From the NCBI GenBank assembly GCA_035552195.1, contig DASZLU010000005.1, forward strand, positions 1-64,000: a stretch of DNA of 64,000 nucleotides. The letters are read 5' to 3'. Below the pieces are notes generated by a model. That model worked only from the letters and a program-made list of their open reading frames with translations, was not told where the DNA came from and searched no databases. Origin of the DNA: CAIKMD01 sp035552195. Its GTDB lineage: Bacteria > Pseudomonadota > Alphaproteobacteria > ATCC43930 > CGMCC-115725. Positions 26,442-34,929 of the stretch are shown here, in pieces. A program made the translations under genes and the position numbers. Within the stretch, counting starts at the first letter, position 1; every line of letters begins with the position of its first letter.

Positions 26442-26523
26442 GCCACAGTTTTTTCTAAAATCCCCGGCAATCTGCGCCGCCAGTGAATACAGCCTTAATT
26501 TTTGCGACCTTATTCTTCGCTGC

Positions 26524-27123
26524 ATGAGCGATGCCCATGGTTCGTCCAGCGGCGCGATGTTGCGCCGCGCGCTGCTTCTGACCACCGGTTGTAGTGCGGC
26601 TGCGTTTTTGGTGCCGCGTTGGATCGGGGCAAGCGGGGATACAACCGGATCGGGGGCCGAAACCGCTCAGTCCGAGCCTGCACGGCAACGTCCGACGGTC
26701 CGACCAGCCGAGAAGCCCGCCGCTGATGACGAGCCGCAGACGATCTTCGACAATAACGAGATCGTCTTTCGCGCCGGACGGAACAATCAGTTCTTTGTGC
26801 GTGCGGCGATCAACGGTATCGAGATTCCGTTTATCATCGATACCGGCGCTTCTTACGTGGCGCTGCGCCTCGAGGATGCCGAGAAGATTGGCCTCAGCGC
26901 CAACAGCCTGCAGTGGAACATACGCGTCAATACGGCCAACGGTAATTCCTACGCGGCCGCGGCGACACTCGGCTCGGTTCGTCTCGATCGCGCTGTCGCT
27001 TACAACGTGCCGGCGTTGGTGATGCAACCCAATAGCTCCGACGTGTCGCTGCTCGGTATGACCTTCCTCTCGCGCCTCAAATCCTGGCGCATCCACGATG
27101 GCCTCCTGAGCATCCGCTACTAG
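26524..27123 (+). CDS. Membrane-anchored or exported retropepsin-like aspartic protease (clan AA)
   Basis: A 199-aa protein. Residues 11-31 are a hydrophobic segment (signal or anchor), residues 40-75 a flexible acidic/proline-rich stretch, and residues 80-199 one retropepsin-like domain with the active site DTGAS at 106-110 and GMTFLSRLKSWRI near the end. It matches the TIGR02281 bacterial clan AA group, which works as a dimer in the periplasm. The ATG at 26524 was chosen because it precedes the anchor; the frame extends upstream only through the asnB shadow. Substrate unknown. Confidence 0.85.
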   Translation: MSDAHGSSSGAMLRRALLLTTGCSAAAFLVPRWIGASGDTTGSGAETAQSEPARQRPTVRPAEKPAADDEPQTIFDNNEIVFRAGRNNQFFVRAAINGIEIPFIIDTGASYVALRLEDAEKIGLSANSLQWNIRVNTANGNSYAAAATLGSVRLDRAVAYNVPALVMQPNSSDVSLLGMTFLSRLKSWRIHDGLLSIRY

Positions 27124-27182
27124 GCCGACACCCGCTGCCTCGCTACTCTCCGTGCCGAAACGGGTTGGGGAGGAGGACGGGC

Positions 27183-28178
27183 GTGTCGAGGGTGTTTCGC
27201 TCGCTCGGCGTTGCATTGGCGCTGCTTTTTGCGGCGCCGTTCGCGTGCGCCGCCGACAAAGTTACCGTCACCTATGCGAGTTTCGACGCGCTCTACGCGC
27301 CCTATTTCCTCGCGCGCGACTTGGGCTATTTCGCAAGCCAAGGTCTCGATGTCGAGTTGATGCAGGCGGGCGGCGGCACCTCGACCCCGGCGCTGATCTC
27401 GGGCAGCGTGCAGTTCAGCTCGTCTTCGGGCTCGGCGATCACCGCGATCCTCAAAGGCGCGAAACTCAAGGTCGTCATGACGCTCGCGGTCTCGCTGCCC
27501 TGGAAGCTCTGGGCGACGAGCCCCGACGTCAAGACGCTGACCGATCTCAAAGGCAGGCAAGTCGGCGTCGAGACCACCGGCGGGCTCGACGAGCTGGCGA
27601 TGCGCGCGGCCCTGATGAAGGCCGGCTTGCCGCAAGACTACGTTGCCTACAATCCGGTCGGTGTCGGCGGCGCGCAGCGTATCGCGATCATGGAGCATAG
27701 CTCGCTGCCGGCGATTTTCTTGTCCTATATCGAGGAGCGTATCGCGCGGCAACGCGGCGCGCTGGCGCATGGCCATGTGCTGATCGATTTCCCGCACGAT
27801 CTCAAAATGCCATATAACGGCCTTGCGACCAGCCAGTCGCTGATCGACACCAATCCCGATCTGGTCAAACGCTTCGTCGCCGGCGTCGTCATGGGGATGC
27901 GCAAGATGAAAGCCGACCGCGCTGCGACGCTGGCGGCGATGCAGGCTTATGCCAAGAACACCAATCCAGAAACGCTGAGCGAGGCGCTCGACGACACGAC
28001 GCCGACAGTGCTGGAAAAAGCGGAGGCGACCATCGACGAGCGGCAATTCGATCTGAGGCTTCGCGGCTCGATGCTGAAGCTTGGCGATGCCGCGTTGCCG
28101 CCGCTCGACCGGGTCTATGATTATTCCTTCGTCGAGCAGGCCATCGCGGTCCTCGACAAGAACGGGTGGAAGCCGTGA
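27183..28178 (+). CDS. NMT1/SsuA-like ABC solute-binding protein C
   Basis: A 331-aa exported protein with a signal peptide ending near AAPFACAAD. The mature part has YAPYFLARDLGYFASQGLDV, PALISGSVQFSSSSGSAITA and the C-terminal DYSFVEQAIAVLDKNG, typical of the NitT/TauT-like fold. The start is the GTG at 27183 because it follows GGGAGGAGGAC at optimal spacing; a TTG 18 bp earlier lies upstream of that ribosome site. It is a third, more distant subgroup from the A and B proteins of this window. No transporter membrane or ATPase genes follow. Confidence 0.83.
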   Translation: MSRVFRSLGVALALLFAAPFACAADKVTVTYASFDALYAPYFLARDLGYFASQGLDVELMQAGGGTSTPALISGSVQFSSSSGSAITAILKGAKLKVVMTLAVSLPWKLWATSPDVKTLTDLKGRQVGVETTGGLDELAMRAALMKAGLPQDYVAYNPVGVGGAQRIAIMEHSSLPAIFLSYIEERIARQRGALAHGHVLIDFPHDLKMPYNGLATSQSLIDTNPDLVKRFVAGVVMGMRKMKADRAATLAAMQAYAKNTNPETLSEALDDTTPTVLEKAEATIDERQFDLRLRGSMLKLGDAALPPLDRVYDYSFVEQAIAVLDKNGWKP

Positions 28179-28192
28179 AGTCACGATTTTTC

Positions 28193-28267
28193 CGTCATTC
28201 CCGCGAAAGCGGGAATCCACGGCAACCACAGCGCTTAAAATGGATTCCCGCTTTCGCGGGAATGACG
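28193..28267. repeat. Perfect 27-bp inverted repeat (extragenic palindromic element)
   Basis: The left arm 28193-28219 (CGTCATTCCCGCGAAAGCGG plus GAATCCA) and the right arm 28241-28267 are exact reverse complements around a 21-bp loop. Each arm is itself a small hairpin (ATTCCCGC-nnnn-GCGGGAAT). The same 27-bp right arm recurs exactly at 41877-41903. It stands between two genes and may also stop transcription of the binding-protein gene. Confidence 0.9.
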
Positions 28268-28288
28268 AATAGATAGAGAGCACGAGAA

Positions 28289-28732
28289 ATGCCGATAGTA
28301 ATGACCGAACTTCACGCGCGTTTCCTGGCGCAAGCTTTTGAGGACGAGGCGGCGCCGTTGGTCGGCACTTCATCGAAAGACGGCGATCCGCAGATCAGCC
28401 CCAAAGGAACGGTCGCGGTGCTTGATCCGGAGACACTATGCTTTTGGGAGCGCTCTTATCGCAGCTCCTATCATGCGCTCGAGGAGAATCCGAAGATCAT
28501 CGTCTATTGCCGCAATCACAAGCGGACGAAGGAATTGCCCTTCCGCAACGGCGCGCTGCGCTTCCGCGGCGTCGCGCGCGTCGCGACCGACGAGGCGACG
28601 CGGCAGCGTGTTTGGGATCTGTCGCCTAAGGTGGAGCAGGGGCGCGATCCCGAGAAGAAAGGCGTCGCGATTCTCATTCGCGTCGACCTGATTGAAGATT
28701 TGGGCGGACAGGTCATCATGAAGCGGGAATAA
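28289..28732 (+). CDS. Pyridoxamine 5'-phosphate oxidase-fold protein
   Basis: A 147-aa split-barrel flavin-binding protein. PLVGTSSKDGDPQISPKGTV is the usual first strand pair, PKIIVYCRNHKRTKELPFRN and LRFRGVARVATDEATRQRVW follow. Members bind FMN, F420 or haem and act as small oxidoreductases; nothing marks this one as true PdxH, which is longer (~210 aa). The ATG at 28289 follows GCACGAGAA. It lies between two solute-binding protein genes and just before the TauD-like gene, so it may take part in the same catabolic route. Confidence 0.8.
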   Translation: MPIVMTELHARFLAQAFEDEAAPLVGTSSKDGDPQISPKGTVAVLDPETLCFWERSYRSSYHALEENPKIIVYCRNHKRTKELPFRNGALRFRGVARVATDEATRQRVWDLSPKVEQGRDPEKKGVAILIRVDLIEDLGGQVIMKRE

Positions 28733-28769
28733 GCACCGCACCATGCGGGGCGGGCCGGGAGAAACGAAA

Positions 28770-29780
28770 ATGAAGTCGATGCACGTTGGTTTCGTCTTGC
28801 TTTTGTTGTTCTGCGTCACGGGCGGGGTTCCACCCGCCGCTGCCGCCGATCATGCGAAGATCGGCGTGGTAAAGTCGACTCTCTCGGCACCGCTCTATGT
28901 CGCCGCCGCCAAGGGCTTCTTCGCCGAAGAAGGTATCGATCCCGAAATCGTCTTCTTCGAGGCGGCACAGCCGATCTTCGTCGCGGTCGTGTCGGGCGAT
29001 CTCGACGTCGGGGTGAGCGGCGTCACCGGCGGCTTCTACCAGCTCGCATCGCAAGGCCAGCTCCGCATCATCGCGGCGCATTCGCGCGAGGTGCCGGGCT
29101 TCAACGGCTACGGAATCTTTGTTTCGATGCCGGCCTACGGGGCCGGGCTCAAATCCTTGAAGGATATCGGCGGGCATAGCGGCGGCATCAACACCATCGG
29201 CTCGTCCTTCCACTACAGCATCGCGTTGATCGCCGAGAAATACGGCATCGACATGAAGACGATCGCGCTGAAGCCGCTGCAGCAGAATACGGCGATTACA
29301 TCGGCGCTCGCCGGCGGCACGGTCGATTTCGCGATCGTTTCCAATGTCTACGGGCTTGGCCCCGTCGCCAAAGGCCAGGCCAAGGTGCTGGGCTGGGTCG
29401 GCGACGAGACGCCGTGGCAGTTGGGCGTTGCCGCGGTCTCGCCCAAGACCACCGATACCCGCGTCGATTTCGTGCAGCGCTTCCTCAAAGCCTATCGCAA
29501 GGGTGCGCGTTTCTATCACGATGCGGTCACGGGTCCCGACGAGCGCGAGCATCTGAATGCCGCCGCCGACGAGGTCATCGCGATCACCGCGAAGGCGATC
29601 GGCCAGACGCCCGACGAGGTGAAGCCCGCGATCGCCTATGCCGATCCCGACGAGCGGCTCGATGTGAAGGACATCCTCCATCAGATCCGCTGGTACAAGG
29701 AGCAGGGCATGCTGAAAGGCGACGTCGATGCCGACACGGTGATCGACAAGCGGTATGTCATTCCGCTGCCGGCGCAATAG
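28770..29780 (+). CDS. NMT1/SsuA-like ABC solute-binding protein A2
   Basis: A 336-aa exported protein with a signal peptide to about residue 25 (LLFCVTGGVPPAAAAD). HAKIGVVKSTLSAPLYVAAA, GVSGVTGGFYQLASQGQLRI and GDETPWQLGVAAVSP make it a close paralogue of A1 at 14151. The ATG at 28770 follows CCGGGAGAAACG. It precedes the TauD-like dioxygenase by 27 bp in the same direction, a pairing that suggests uptake of a sulfonate or similar organic acid followed by oxidation. No permease or ATPase is adjacent. Confidence 0.85.
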   Translation: MKSMHVGFVLLLLFCVTGGVPPAAAADHAKIGVVKSTLSAPLYVAAAKGFFAEEGIDPEIVFFEAAQPIFVAVVSGDLDVGVSGVTGGFYQLASQGQLRIIAAHSREVPGFNGYGIFVSMPAYGAGLKSLKDIGGHSGGINTIGSSFHYSIALIAEKYGIDMKTIALKPLQQNTAITSALAGGTVDFAIVSNVYGLGPVAKGQAKVLGWVGDETPWQLGVAAVSPKTTDTRVDFVQRFLKAYRKGARFYHDAVTGPDEREHLNAAADEVIAITAKAIGQTPDEVKPAIAYADPDERLDVKDILHQIRWYKEQGMLKGDVDADTVIDKRYVIPLPAQ

Positions 29781-29807
29781 AATGGATGGCAAAAGCGGAG
29801 GACACGC

Positions 29808-30656
29808 ATGGACACCATCGCCGCGACCCGTCTCGGTATCCGCAAGCTGCATCCGACCATCGGTGCCGAGGTGGTCGGCCTCGATCTGCGCCGGCCGATC
29901 GATACGCCGACCGCGGCAGCGCTGCGGCAGGCCTGGTACGATCACGGCGTGTTGTTGCTGCGCGGCCAGGATCTGACCGACGAGCAGCAGGTCGCCTATG
30001 CCGATGTCTTCGGTCCGCAGATGCTGGCGCATGCGACGCGGCGGCTCGAAGGCCGGCCGCAATCGATCATGCTGATCTCCAACATCCGCGAGAACGGCAA
30101 GCCGATCGGCGCGCTGCCCGATGGCGAGATGTTCTTCCATTCCGACCTTTGCTACATCGAGCATCCGGTCGTCGGCACGATGCTTTACAGCATCGAAGTG
30201 CCCTCGGTCGGCGGCAACACGCTCTTTGCCGATCAATACGCCGCCTATGAGGCGTTGCCCGCGGCGACAAAAGCGAAGATCGATCCGCTGAAAGCCACCA
30301 ATCGCTACGAGATCGGCTACGACGTCACCATTCGCCGCGGCCGGGCCTCGCCCGACGCGCCGCACTGGACGCATCCGATGGTCCGCACGCATCCGCAGAC
30401 CGGCCGCAAATCGCTCTATATCAATCGCCTGATGACGCACGACATCGAGGGCATGGCGCGGGACGAAGCCGAGGCGTTGCTCGATCAGCTCTACGATCAC
30501 CAGGAGCAGAAGCGCTTCGTCTACGAGCATGTCTGGCGGCCGGGCGACATCATTCTTTGGGACAATCGCTGCACACTGCACGCGCGCACGGATTTCAGCC
30601 CGAGCGAGCGCCGCCTCCTGCGCCGCATCACCATCGCGAAAGATATCGGCGGCTGA
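29808..30656 (+). CDS. TauD/TfdA-family 2-oxoglutarate/Fe(II)-dependent dioxygenase
   Basis: A 282-aa cytoplasmic oxygenase. Iron ligands are H111 and D113 (FFHSDLCY) and distal H258 (NRCTLHART); an Arg in SPSERRLLRR a few residues later should bind 2-oxoglutarate. Length and motif spacing are those of taurine or 2,4-D dioxygenases and their many homologues, which hydroxylate next to a sulfonate or ether and release sulfite or a phenol. The substrate is not assignable. The ATG at 29808 follows GCGGAGGAC, and it is co-directional with solute-binding protein A2 just upstream. Confidence 0.88.
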   Translation: MDTIAATRLGIRKLHPTIGAEVVGLDLRRPIDTPTAAALRQAWYDHGVLLLRGQDLTDEQQVAYADVFGPQMLAHATRRLEGRPQSIMLISNIRENGKPIGALPDGEMFFHSDLCYIEHPVVGTMLYSIEVPSVGGNTLFADQYAAYEALPAATKAKIDPLKATNRYEIGYDVTIRRGRASPDAPHWTHPMVRTHPQTGRKSLYINRLMTHDIEGMARDEAEALLDQLYDHQEQKRFVYEHVWRPGDIILWDNRCTLHARTDFSPSERRLLRRITIAKDIGG

Positions 30657-30668
30657 CCACGCGCCCTA

Positions 30669-30692
30669 ACCCTCCCTCTGGAGGGGGAGGGT
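30669..30692. terminator. GC-rich hairpin after the TauD-like gene
   Basis: ACCCTCCCTC (30669-30678), loop TGGA, then GGGGGAGGGT (30683-30692) forms a 10-bp stem with one G-T wobble. There is no T-run after it, so it is either a weak terminator or a copy of a common CCCTCCC/GGGAGGG extragenic palindrome. Confidence 0.45.
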
Positions 30693-30726
30693 AGTAGTCT
30701 CAACCCCACATTCAATCCGGGGAACC

Positions 30727-31344
30727 ATGACCGAAGAATCTGCGAACCCGTCGCGCGTCGAGGCGCTGACCGAGAGGCTGACGAAGAGCGAGAAGACCGA
30801 CGGGCCGGCGCCGAAATGGGTCGGCTATGTCGCCTTGTTGACCGGCATACTCGCCGGCGCCGCCGGATTCCTCACCGTGCGCTCGACGACGCTGACCAAC
30901 AACGCGATCTACGAAAGCAATCAGGCGATCCTGGCCCAGGCGCAATCGTCCGATGCGTGGAATGAATATCAGGCGGACAGCATCAAGGCGCGCGTGATCG
31001 AGACGCAGATCGCCGCCAATCCCGCGCTCGATGCGCAAAGCCGCGCGACGCTCGAGGGCCAGGCGGCGGATTTCCGCGATCGCCAGCAGAAGCTCCAGAC
31101 CAGTGCGCAGAATTCCGCCAAGGATCGCGACAATCATCTGGCTCAAGGCAGGGGCCTGCTGGCGACGCGCGATCTTCTCTCCTACGCCGGCCTCGCGACA
31201 CAACTCGCGATCGCGCTCGCCTCGGTGGCGGCGATGACGCGCAAGCGCGGCGCCTTCGACGCCGCGGTGCTGATCGGCGCGATCGGTGTCGGGCTCGCGC
31301 TCTTCGCGCTGGCGCGGCAGTATCTTGTGAGCGGGTTTATGTAG
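30727..31344 (+). CDS. DUF4337-type membrane protein
   Basis: A 205-aa inner-membrane protein of unknown function. A soluble N-terminal ~30 residues is followed by a helix (VGYVALLTGILAGAAGFLTV), a long periplasmic or cytoplasmic helical stretch rich in Gln/Ala/Asp (about residues 55-140), and two C-terminal helices ending in LALFALARQYLVSG. QSSDAWNEYQADSIKARVIE is characteristic of DUF4337. The ATG at 30727 follows TCCGGGGAACC. It is convergent with the phospholipase-like gene, whose stop is 2 bp away. Confidence 0.75.
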   Translation: MTEESANPSRVEALTERLTKSEKTDGPAPKWVGYVALLTGILAGAAGFLTVRSTTLTNNAIYESNQAILAQAQSSDAWNEYQADSIKARVIETQIAANPALDAQSRATLEGQAADFRDRQQKLQTSAQNSAKDRDNHLAQGRGLLATRDLLSYAGLATQLAIALASVAAMTRKRGAFDAAVLIGAIGVGLALFALARQYLVSGFM

Positions 31345-31346
31345 CG

Positions 31347-32774
31347 CTAGCGGCCGAGCAGCGCTTTCACCCAGCTCGTCACAAAAGACTGCGCATCGCC
31401 ATGCGAGGCCGGCTTGCTCGGCAGCGGCGCTGCGCCCGTCGCCGCGGCGCCAAGCGGCATTGCCGCCACGGCGCGACAGAGATTGCGCTGGTTGCTGTTG
31501 CCGGGCGCCGCGGCGCGTTGCTGAACTTCGGCGACGGTCGGTTGCGCCAACGTCGGATCGATATGGTCCGGCCCGTCATTCGCCGGATCGTTGAGGCTGA
31601 GCGCCCCCAAAAGATCGGGCGCCACGGCGTCGCGATGGGTCAGGGGATCGCCGAGATCGAAGAGTCGGCGCAGCGTCGCGATGATCGAGGTGTGATCGAA
31701 GGGATAGGGCGGGCCCTGATGCGGCAAGCCGCGCTCGGCGACGCGCACGATGCTGCCGGGCGGCATGTAGGGCGAGACGATCACCGCCGGCACGCGCACG
31801 CCAAAGCGGTCGAAGGCGAAGCCGTCGGGGCGAAGATTGTCGGGCGGCACCGCGCGCGGCGGCGGCATGTGATCGAAGCAGCCGCCGTGCTCGTCATAGG
31901 TGATGATGAGCAGCGTCTTCTTCCATGTCGGCGCGGCGCGCACGGCGTTATAGACCGCGGCGATCAGCTGCTCGCCATAGGCGACATTGTGCGGCGGATG
32001 CTCGTCGTTCGGAATGCGCTGCAGCGGGCCGTCGGTGAAATATTGCGGCTCGATGAAACTGTAATTCGGCAGATTGCCCGCTTTCGCGTCGTCGATGAAA
32101 TCGTCGAAATGGCGAAAGCGAAACGGCGCATCGCGCCAGAGATCGCTGATCGTCATCACTTGCGGCACATCGTGGAAGTAGACGCGCCAGGTATGCTTTG
32201 CGTCTTGCAGGCGATGGAAGATCGTCGGCTGCGTGTAGGGGATCGGGAAGTGATCGTTGTCGACGTAGCCGGCGCAGGTTGCGGAGTGCGCGAAGAAGCG
32301 GTTCGGCCAGGTTTGGCACGGCGCCGAGGCATACCATTGATCGCTGACACCGAAGCTCGTGGCGAGTCGCGCGATCATCGGCACCTGTGCCGGCGTGAAG
32401 TGGTGCATGATGGTCTGGTCGTCGGGCGCGTTGGCACCGTCGGACTTCTGCGTCATGTAATTCTGGACGAAGCCGTTCATCGGCGGCGGATCGCTGTTGG
32501 GCGTACCGCCGCCGAAAAGCTGCTGGTTGATGTCGGCGAAGGATTCGCCGGGATCGGGATCGGGGATGGTCGCGGTGGCGGCGCTCATGCCGCTGTCGTT
32601 CCAGACGCGGATCGTGGTCGTCTTGCCGTCCGCGGGGGTGTAGGGATTGGTCTCGTTGCCTTTCAGATTGTCGAGGCCTTCACGCCCGGGATCGAATGCA
32701 CCGAACATGCAATCGAAAGAGCGATTCTCGAGCATCAGGACGACGACGTGCTCGATCCCTTCCTGTGCGCCCAT
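31347..32774 (-). CDS. Phospholipase C / acid-phosphatase-type phosphoesterase (PF04185 family)
   Basis: A 475-aa enzyme of the phosphatidylcholine-PLC/AcpA family. HVVVLMLENRSFDCMFG at residues ~9-25 is the signature start, and IITYDEHGGCFDHMPPP and IATLRRLFDLGDPLTHRDA are further family blocks. Such enzymes hydrolyse phospholipid head groups or phosphomonoesters and are usually exported. No signal peptide is visible with the ATG at 32774, which places the catalytic start only 8 residues in. The frame continues upstream only as shadow of the neighbouring gene. It lies 11 bp downstream of the NADP oxidoreductase gene and is probably co-transcribed. Confidence 0.85.
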   Translation of the reverse strand: MGAQEGIEHVVVLMLENRSFDCMFGAFDPGREGLDNLKGNETNPYTPADGKTTTIRVWNDSGMSAATATIPDPDPGESFADINQQLFGGGTPNSDPPPMNGFVQNYMTQKSDGANAPDDQTIMHHFTPAQVPMIARLATSFGVSDQWYASAPCQTWPNRFFAHSATCAGYVDNDHFPIPYTQPTIFHRLQDAKHTWRVYFHDVPQVMTISDLWRDAPFRFRHFDDFIDDAKAGNLPNYSFIEPQYFTDGPLQRIPNDEHPPHNVAYGEQLIAAVYNAVRAAPTWKKTLLIITYDEHGGCFDHMPPPRAVPPDNLRPDGFAFDRFGVRVPAVIVSPYMPPGSIVRVAERGLPHQGPPYPFDHTSIIATLRRLFDLGDPLTHRDAVAPDLLGALSLNDPANDGPDHIDPTLAQPTVAEVQQRAAAPGNSNQRNLCRAVAAMPLGAAATGAAPLPSKPASHGDAQSFVTSWVKALLGR

Positions 32775-32785
32775 CTTCGCCTCCG

Positions 32786-33403
32786 CTAAGCCCGCCGCAT
32801 CAGCGCGAACGCGAAGTCGCGCCCTTGGCCGCGGTTGAGCGCGAGATCGATCCAAAGCATCGCGTAGGGCTCGAGCAGCCGCGCGTTGCGCAGCGGTCCG
32901 GCATCGACCGGCTCGAAGCCGAGATCGCCCAGCAGCGCCGCGACCGCCGCGCGCTGTGCCTGATCGTCGCCGGCGAAGAACATCACCGGCTTCTGCGCAT
33001 AGCCGCCGGAATTCTCCATATTGTTGAAACCGGTGGTGTTGAGCGTCTTGAACACCGCCGCGCCCTTGGCCCAGCCGGTGACTTGTTCGCCGCCGGATGT
33101 GGTGTGGCCAATTGCCAGTCCCATACCCTGCGGTCCCATGGTCAGCGGATTGGTCGCATCGAGGATAAGCTTGCCGGTCAGGTCGCCGGCGGCGGCGAGG
33201 GCCGCCTCGGTCGCGCTCCATGGTGTTGCCAAAAGGATCGCGTCGGCGGCGCGAGCGGCCGCCGCCACGGCCGCCGTCGTCAGCCCGGCATATTTGGCAT
33301 CGCTTGGATCGCGGACCCCGTAAGTCACCGTGTGGCCGTGCTTTTCCCAGGTTTTGCCGAGCGCTTGGCCGACATGTCCGGCGCCGATGATCGCGATTTT
33401 CAT
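32786..33403 (-). CDS. NADP(H)-dependent F420-type oxidoreductase (NpdG-like Rossmann protein)
   Basis: A 205-aa Rossmann-fold protein. The dinucleotide motif is GAGHVG (residues 7-12), followed by ILLATPWSATEAAL, LTGKLILDATNPLT and GWAKGAAVFKTLNTTGFNNM, typical of the F420-dependent NADP reductase family. Many members outside F420-using organisms have unknown substrates. The ATG at 33403 follows AGGAGGAAG. It is the first gene of a two-gene unit with the phosphoesterase and is divergent from the ankyrin gene. Confidence 0.82.
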   Translation of the reverse strand: MKIAIIGAGHVGQALGKTWEKHGHTVTYGVRDPSDAKYAGLTTAAVAAAARAADAILLATPWSATEAALAAAGDLTGKLILDATNPLTMGPQGMGLAIGHTTSGGEQVTGWAKGAAVFKTLNTTGFNNMENSGGYAQKPVMFFAGDDQAQRAAVAALLGDLGFEPVDAGPLRNARLLEPYAMLWIDLALNRGQGRDFAFALMRRA

Positions 33404-33539
33404 GGGGCTTCCTCCTGTTGGCAGGGCAAGAGCTTAGCCGCGGCCCCACCGTCTTGCGACCATCCGGCGCCGACAAAACCCTTGCCGCCACGGCTTTCCG
33501 GCCGCACACTCGGCGCTACCCGTCAAGGGAGAGGGGCTC

Positions 33540-34187
33540 TTGTCCTCGCATATTCAAAAGCAGCTGGTGCGTTTAGGGTTCGGCGTTGCGCTGGCGGCGG
33601 TCCTGCTGATCGGATTCGCGGCCGGCGAAGCTGTCGCGCAAAAAGAGCCGCCGACGCCCTTCACGGGCATTCCCAAGGTTCCGAAGACACTGTCGCTGCT
33701 CGGCCACGGCAGTGTCGACGGCCAGGTGCTGGCAGCGGCGACGCAGGGCGATGCCGGCCAGATCGATTGGATCATGGCGGCGGGCGGCAACGCCGACGAG
33801 GCCGACAAGGAAGGCCGCACGGCCTTGATGCATGCGGCGATGACGAATTTCGCCCCGGTGGCGCAGACGCTGCTCAGTCACAACGCACGCACCGATCTAC
33901 GCGACAAGCTCGGCGACACCGCGCTGCATTGGGCGGCGCAGAGCGGCAGCGTCGCGGTGCTGCGTTTGCTGCTCGCCGTTCATCCCGATGTCGACGCCGC
34001 CGACAGCCGCGGCATTACGCCTTTGATGCTCGCCGCCGCCAACAACAAGCCCGAGGCGGTGCGGGTGCTGCTGCAATATCACGCCGACCCGCATAAGACG
34101 GATTACACCGGCCGCGACGCGCTCGGCTGGGCGGCGGCCTATCCGCGCATCCTCACGCAACTCGATACGGCGATGGCGGCGCGCTGA
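33540..34187 (+). CDS. Exported ankyrin-repeat protein
   Basis: A 215-aa protein. Residues 1-36 form a signal peptide (FGVALAAVLLIGFAAGEAVAQ). Four ankyrin-like repeats cover about residues 65-205, e.g. EGRTALMHAAMTNFAPVAQT, DTALHWAAQSGSVAVLRLLL and RGITPLMLAAANNKPEAVRV. The start is TTG at 33540 behind GGGAGAGGGG. Periplasmic ankyrin proteins mediate protein contacts, for example with catalase or toxins, but there is no informative neighbour here. Function unknown. Confidence 0.85.
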   Translation: MSSHIQKQLVRLGFGVALAAVLLIGFAAGEAVAQKEPPTPFTGIPKVPKTLSLLGHGSVDGQVLAAATQGDAGQIDWIMAAGGNADEADKEGRTALMHAAMTNFAPVAQTLLSHNARTDLRDKLGDTALHWAAQSGSVAVLRLLLAVHPDVDAADSRGITPLMLAAANNKPEAVRVLLQYHADPHKTDYTGRDALGWAAAYPRILTQLDTAMAAR

Positions 34188-34264
34188 GGCGCATCGGAGC
34201 GCACGCACTTTCTTTCGGCACAAAACGGCGCTTCGCGCGTTACGCGGCATCAAGGGGGAATCCC

Positions 34265-34789
34265 ATGCCACACTGCGCTCGTGCCAAATCTACCCGCATC
34301 ATTCGCGCCGCCCTCGCCGCGGCGATCCCGCTCGCGCTCGGCGCCTGCGCCGGCATGGATACGCGGCCCGACCGGCCGTTCAGGACTGCCGATATCTGCG
34401 TCGACAGCGCGGTCCCTTCCGGCTGGATCCGCACCAATGATTGGCGCGGCAAGGGTTGCGGTATCGAGCAGAGCGATGTCGAGGCGGCGAAGACGGCGCG
34501 CGCCCCGGAAGGAATTCTGCTCGCCAGCACCGCGATCCCGCCGAAAGCCAAAGCGAAACCGAAAGTCGATATCAGCCGCGGCGCGAACGCGGTTTCGGAG
34601 GGCGGCCCCAATAACTGGATGACGATTACCGATCTCGACCGCATTCGCATCGGCCGCAGCCTGACCGCTTGCGCCGGCCTCGTGCCCGAAGGCTGGGTCG
34701 AGAAATCGCGCTACTGGGACAAGGGCCGCTGCGGCAACCCGCCGAAGCAGGGCGTGAAGAATGTGATGCTGATCGAGCGGGTGAAGTAG
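34265..34789 (+). CDS. Hypothetical lipoprotein
   Basis: A 174-aa predicted lipoprotein. The signal sequence ends in the lipobox LGAC (residues ~25-28, LALGACAG). The mature part has two similar cysteine-containing stretches, ICVDSAVPSGWIRTNDW... GKGC and ACAGLVPEGWVEKSRYW... GRCG, which look like an internal duplication of a short WxxGxC unit. No known domain recognised. The ATG at 34265 follows CAAGGGGGAATC. Confidence 0.7.
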   Translation: MPHCARAKSTRIIRAALAAAIPLALGACAGMDTRPDRPFRTADICVDSAVPSGWIRTNDWRGKGCGIEQSDVEAAKTARAPEGILLASTAIPPKAKAKPKVDISRGANAVSEGGPNNWMTITDLDRIRIGRSLTACAGLVPEGWVEKSRYWDKGRCGNPPKQGVKNVMLIERVK

Positions 34790-34929
34790 GACCCGGCCGC
34801 CGTCGGGCTGGTCCAACCGGGTTTTTCAGACCGCATATTCATCGGCCCAATATTTGAATACACTCGACGAAGATATGGGGGATCCATGTTTTCGTTGAGC
34901 CGCGTTCAAACCGAAAAGAACACGAGTCC

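Noticed and set aside
31347..33509. A single 720-aa minus-strand protein fusing the oxidoreductase region with the phospholipase C-like enzyme
   Set aside because: The N-terminal 245 residues are out of frame with the NADP oxidoreductase gene there; the real phosphoesterase starts at 32774.
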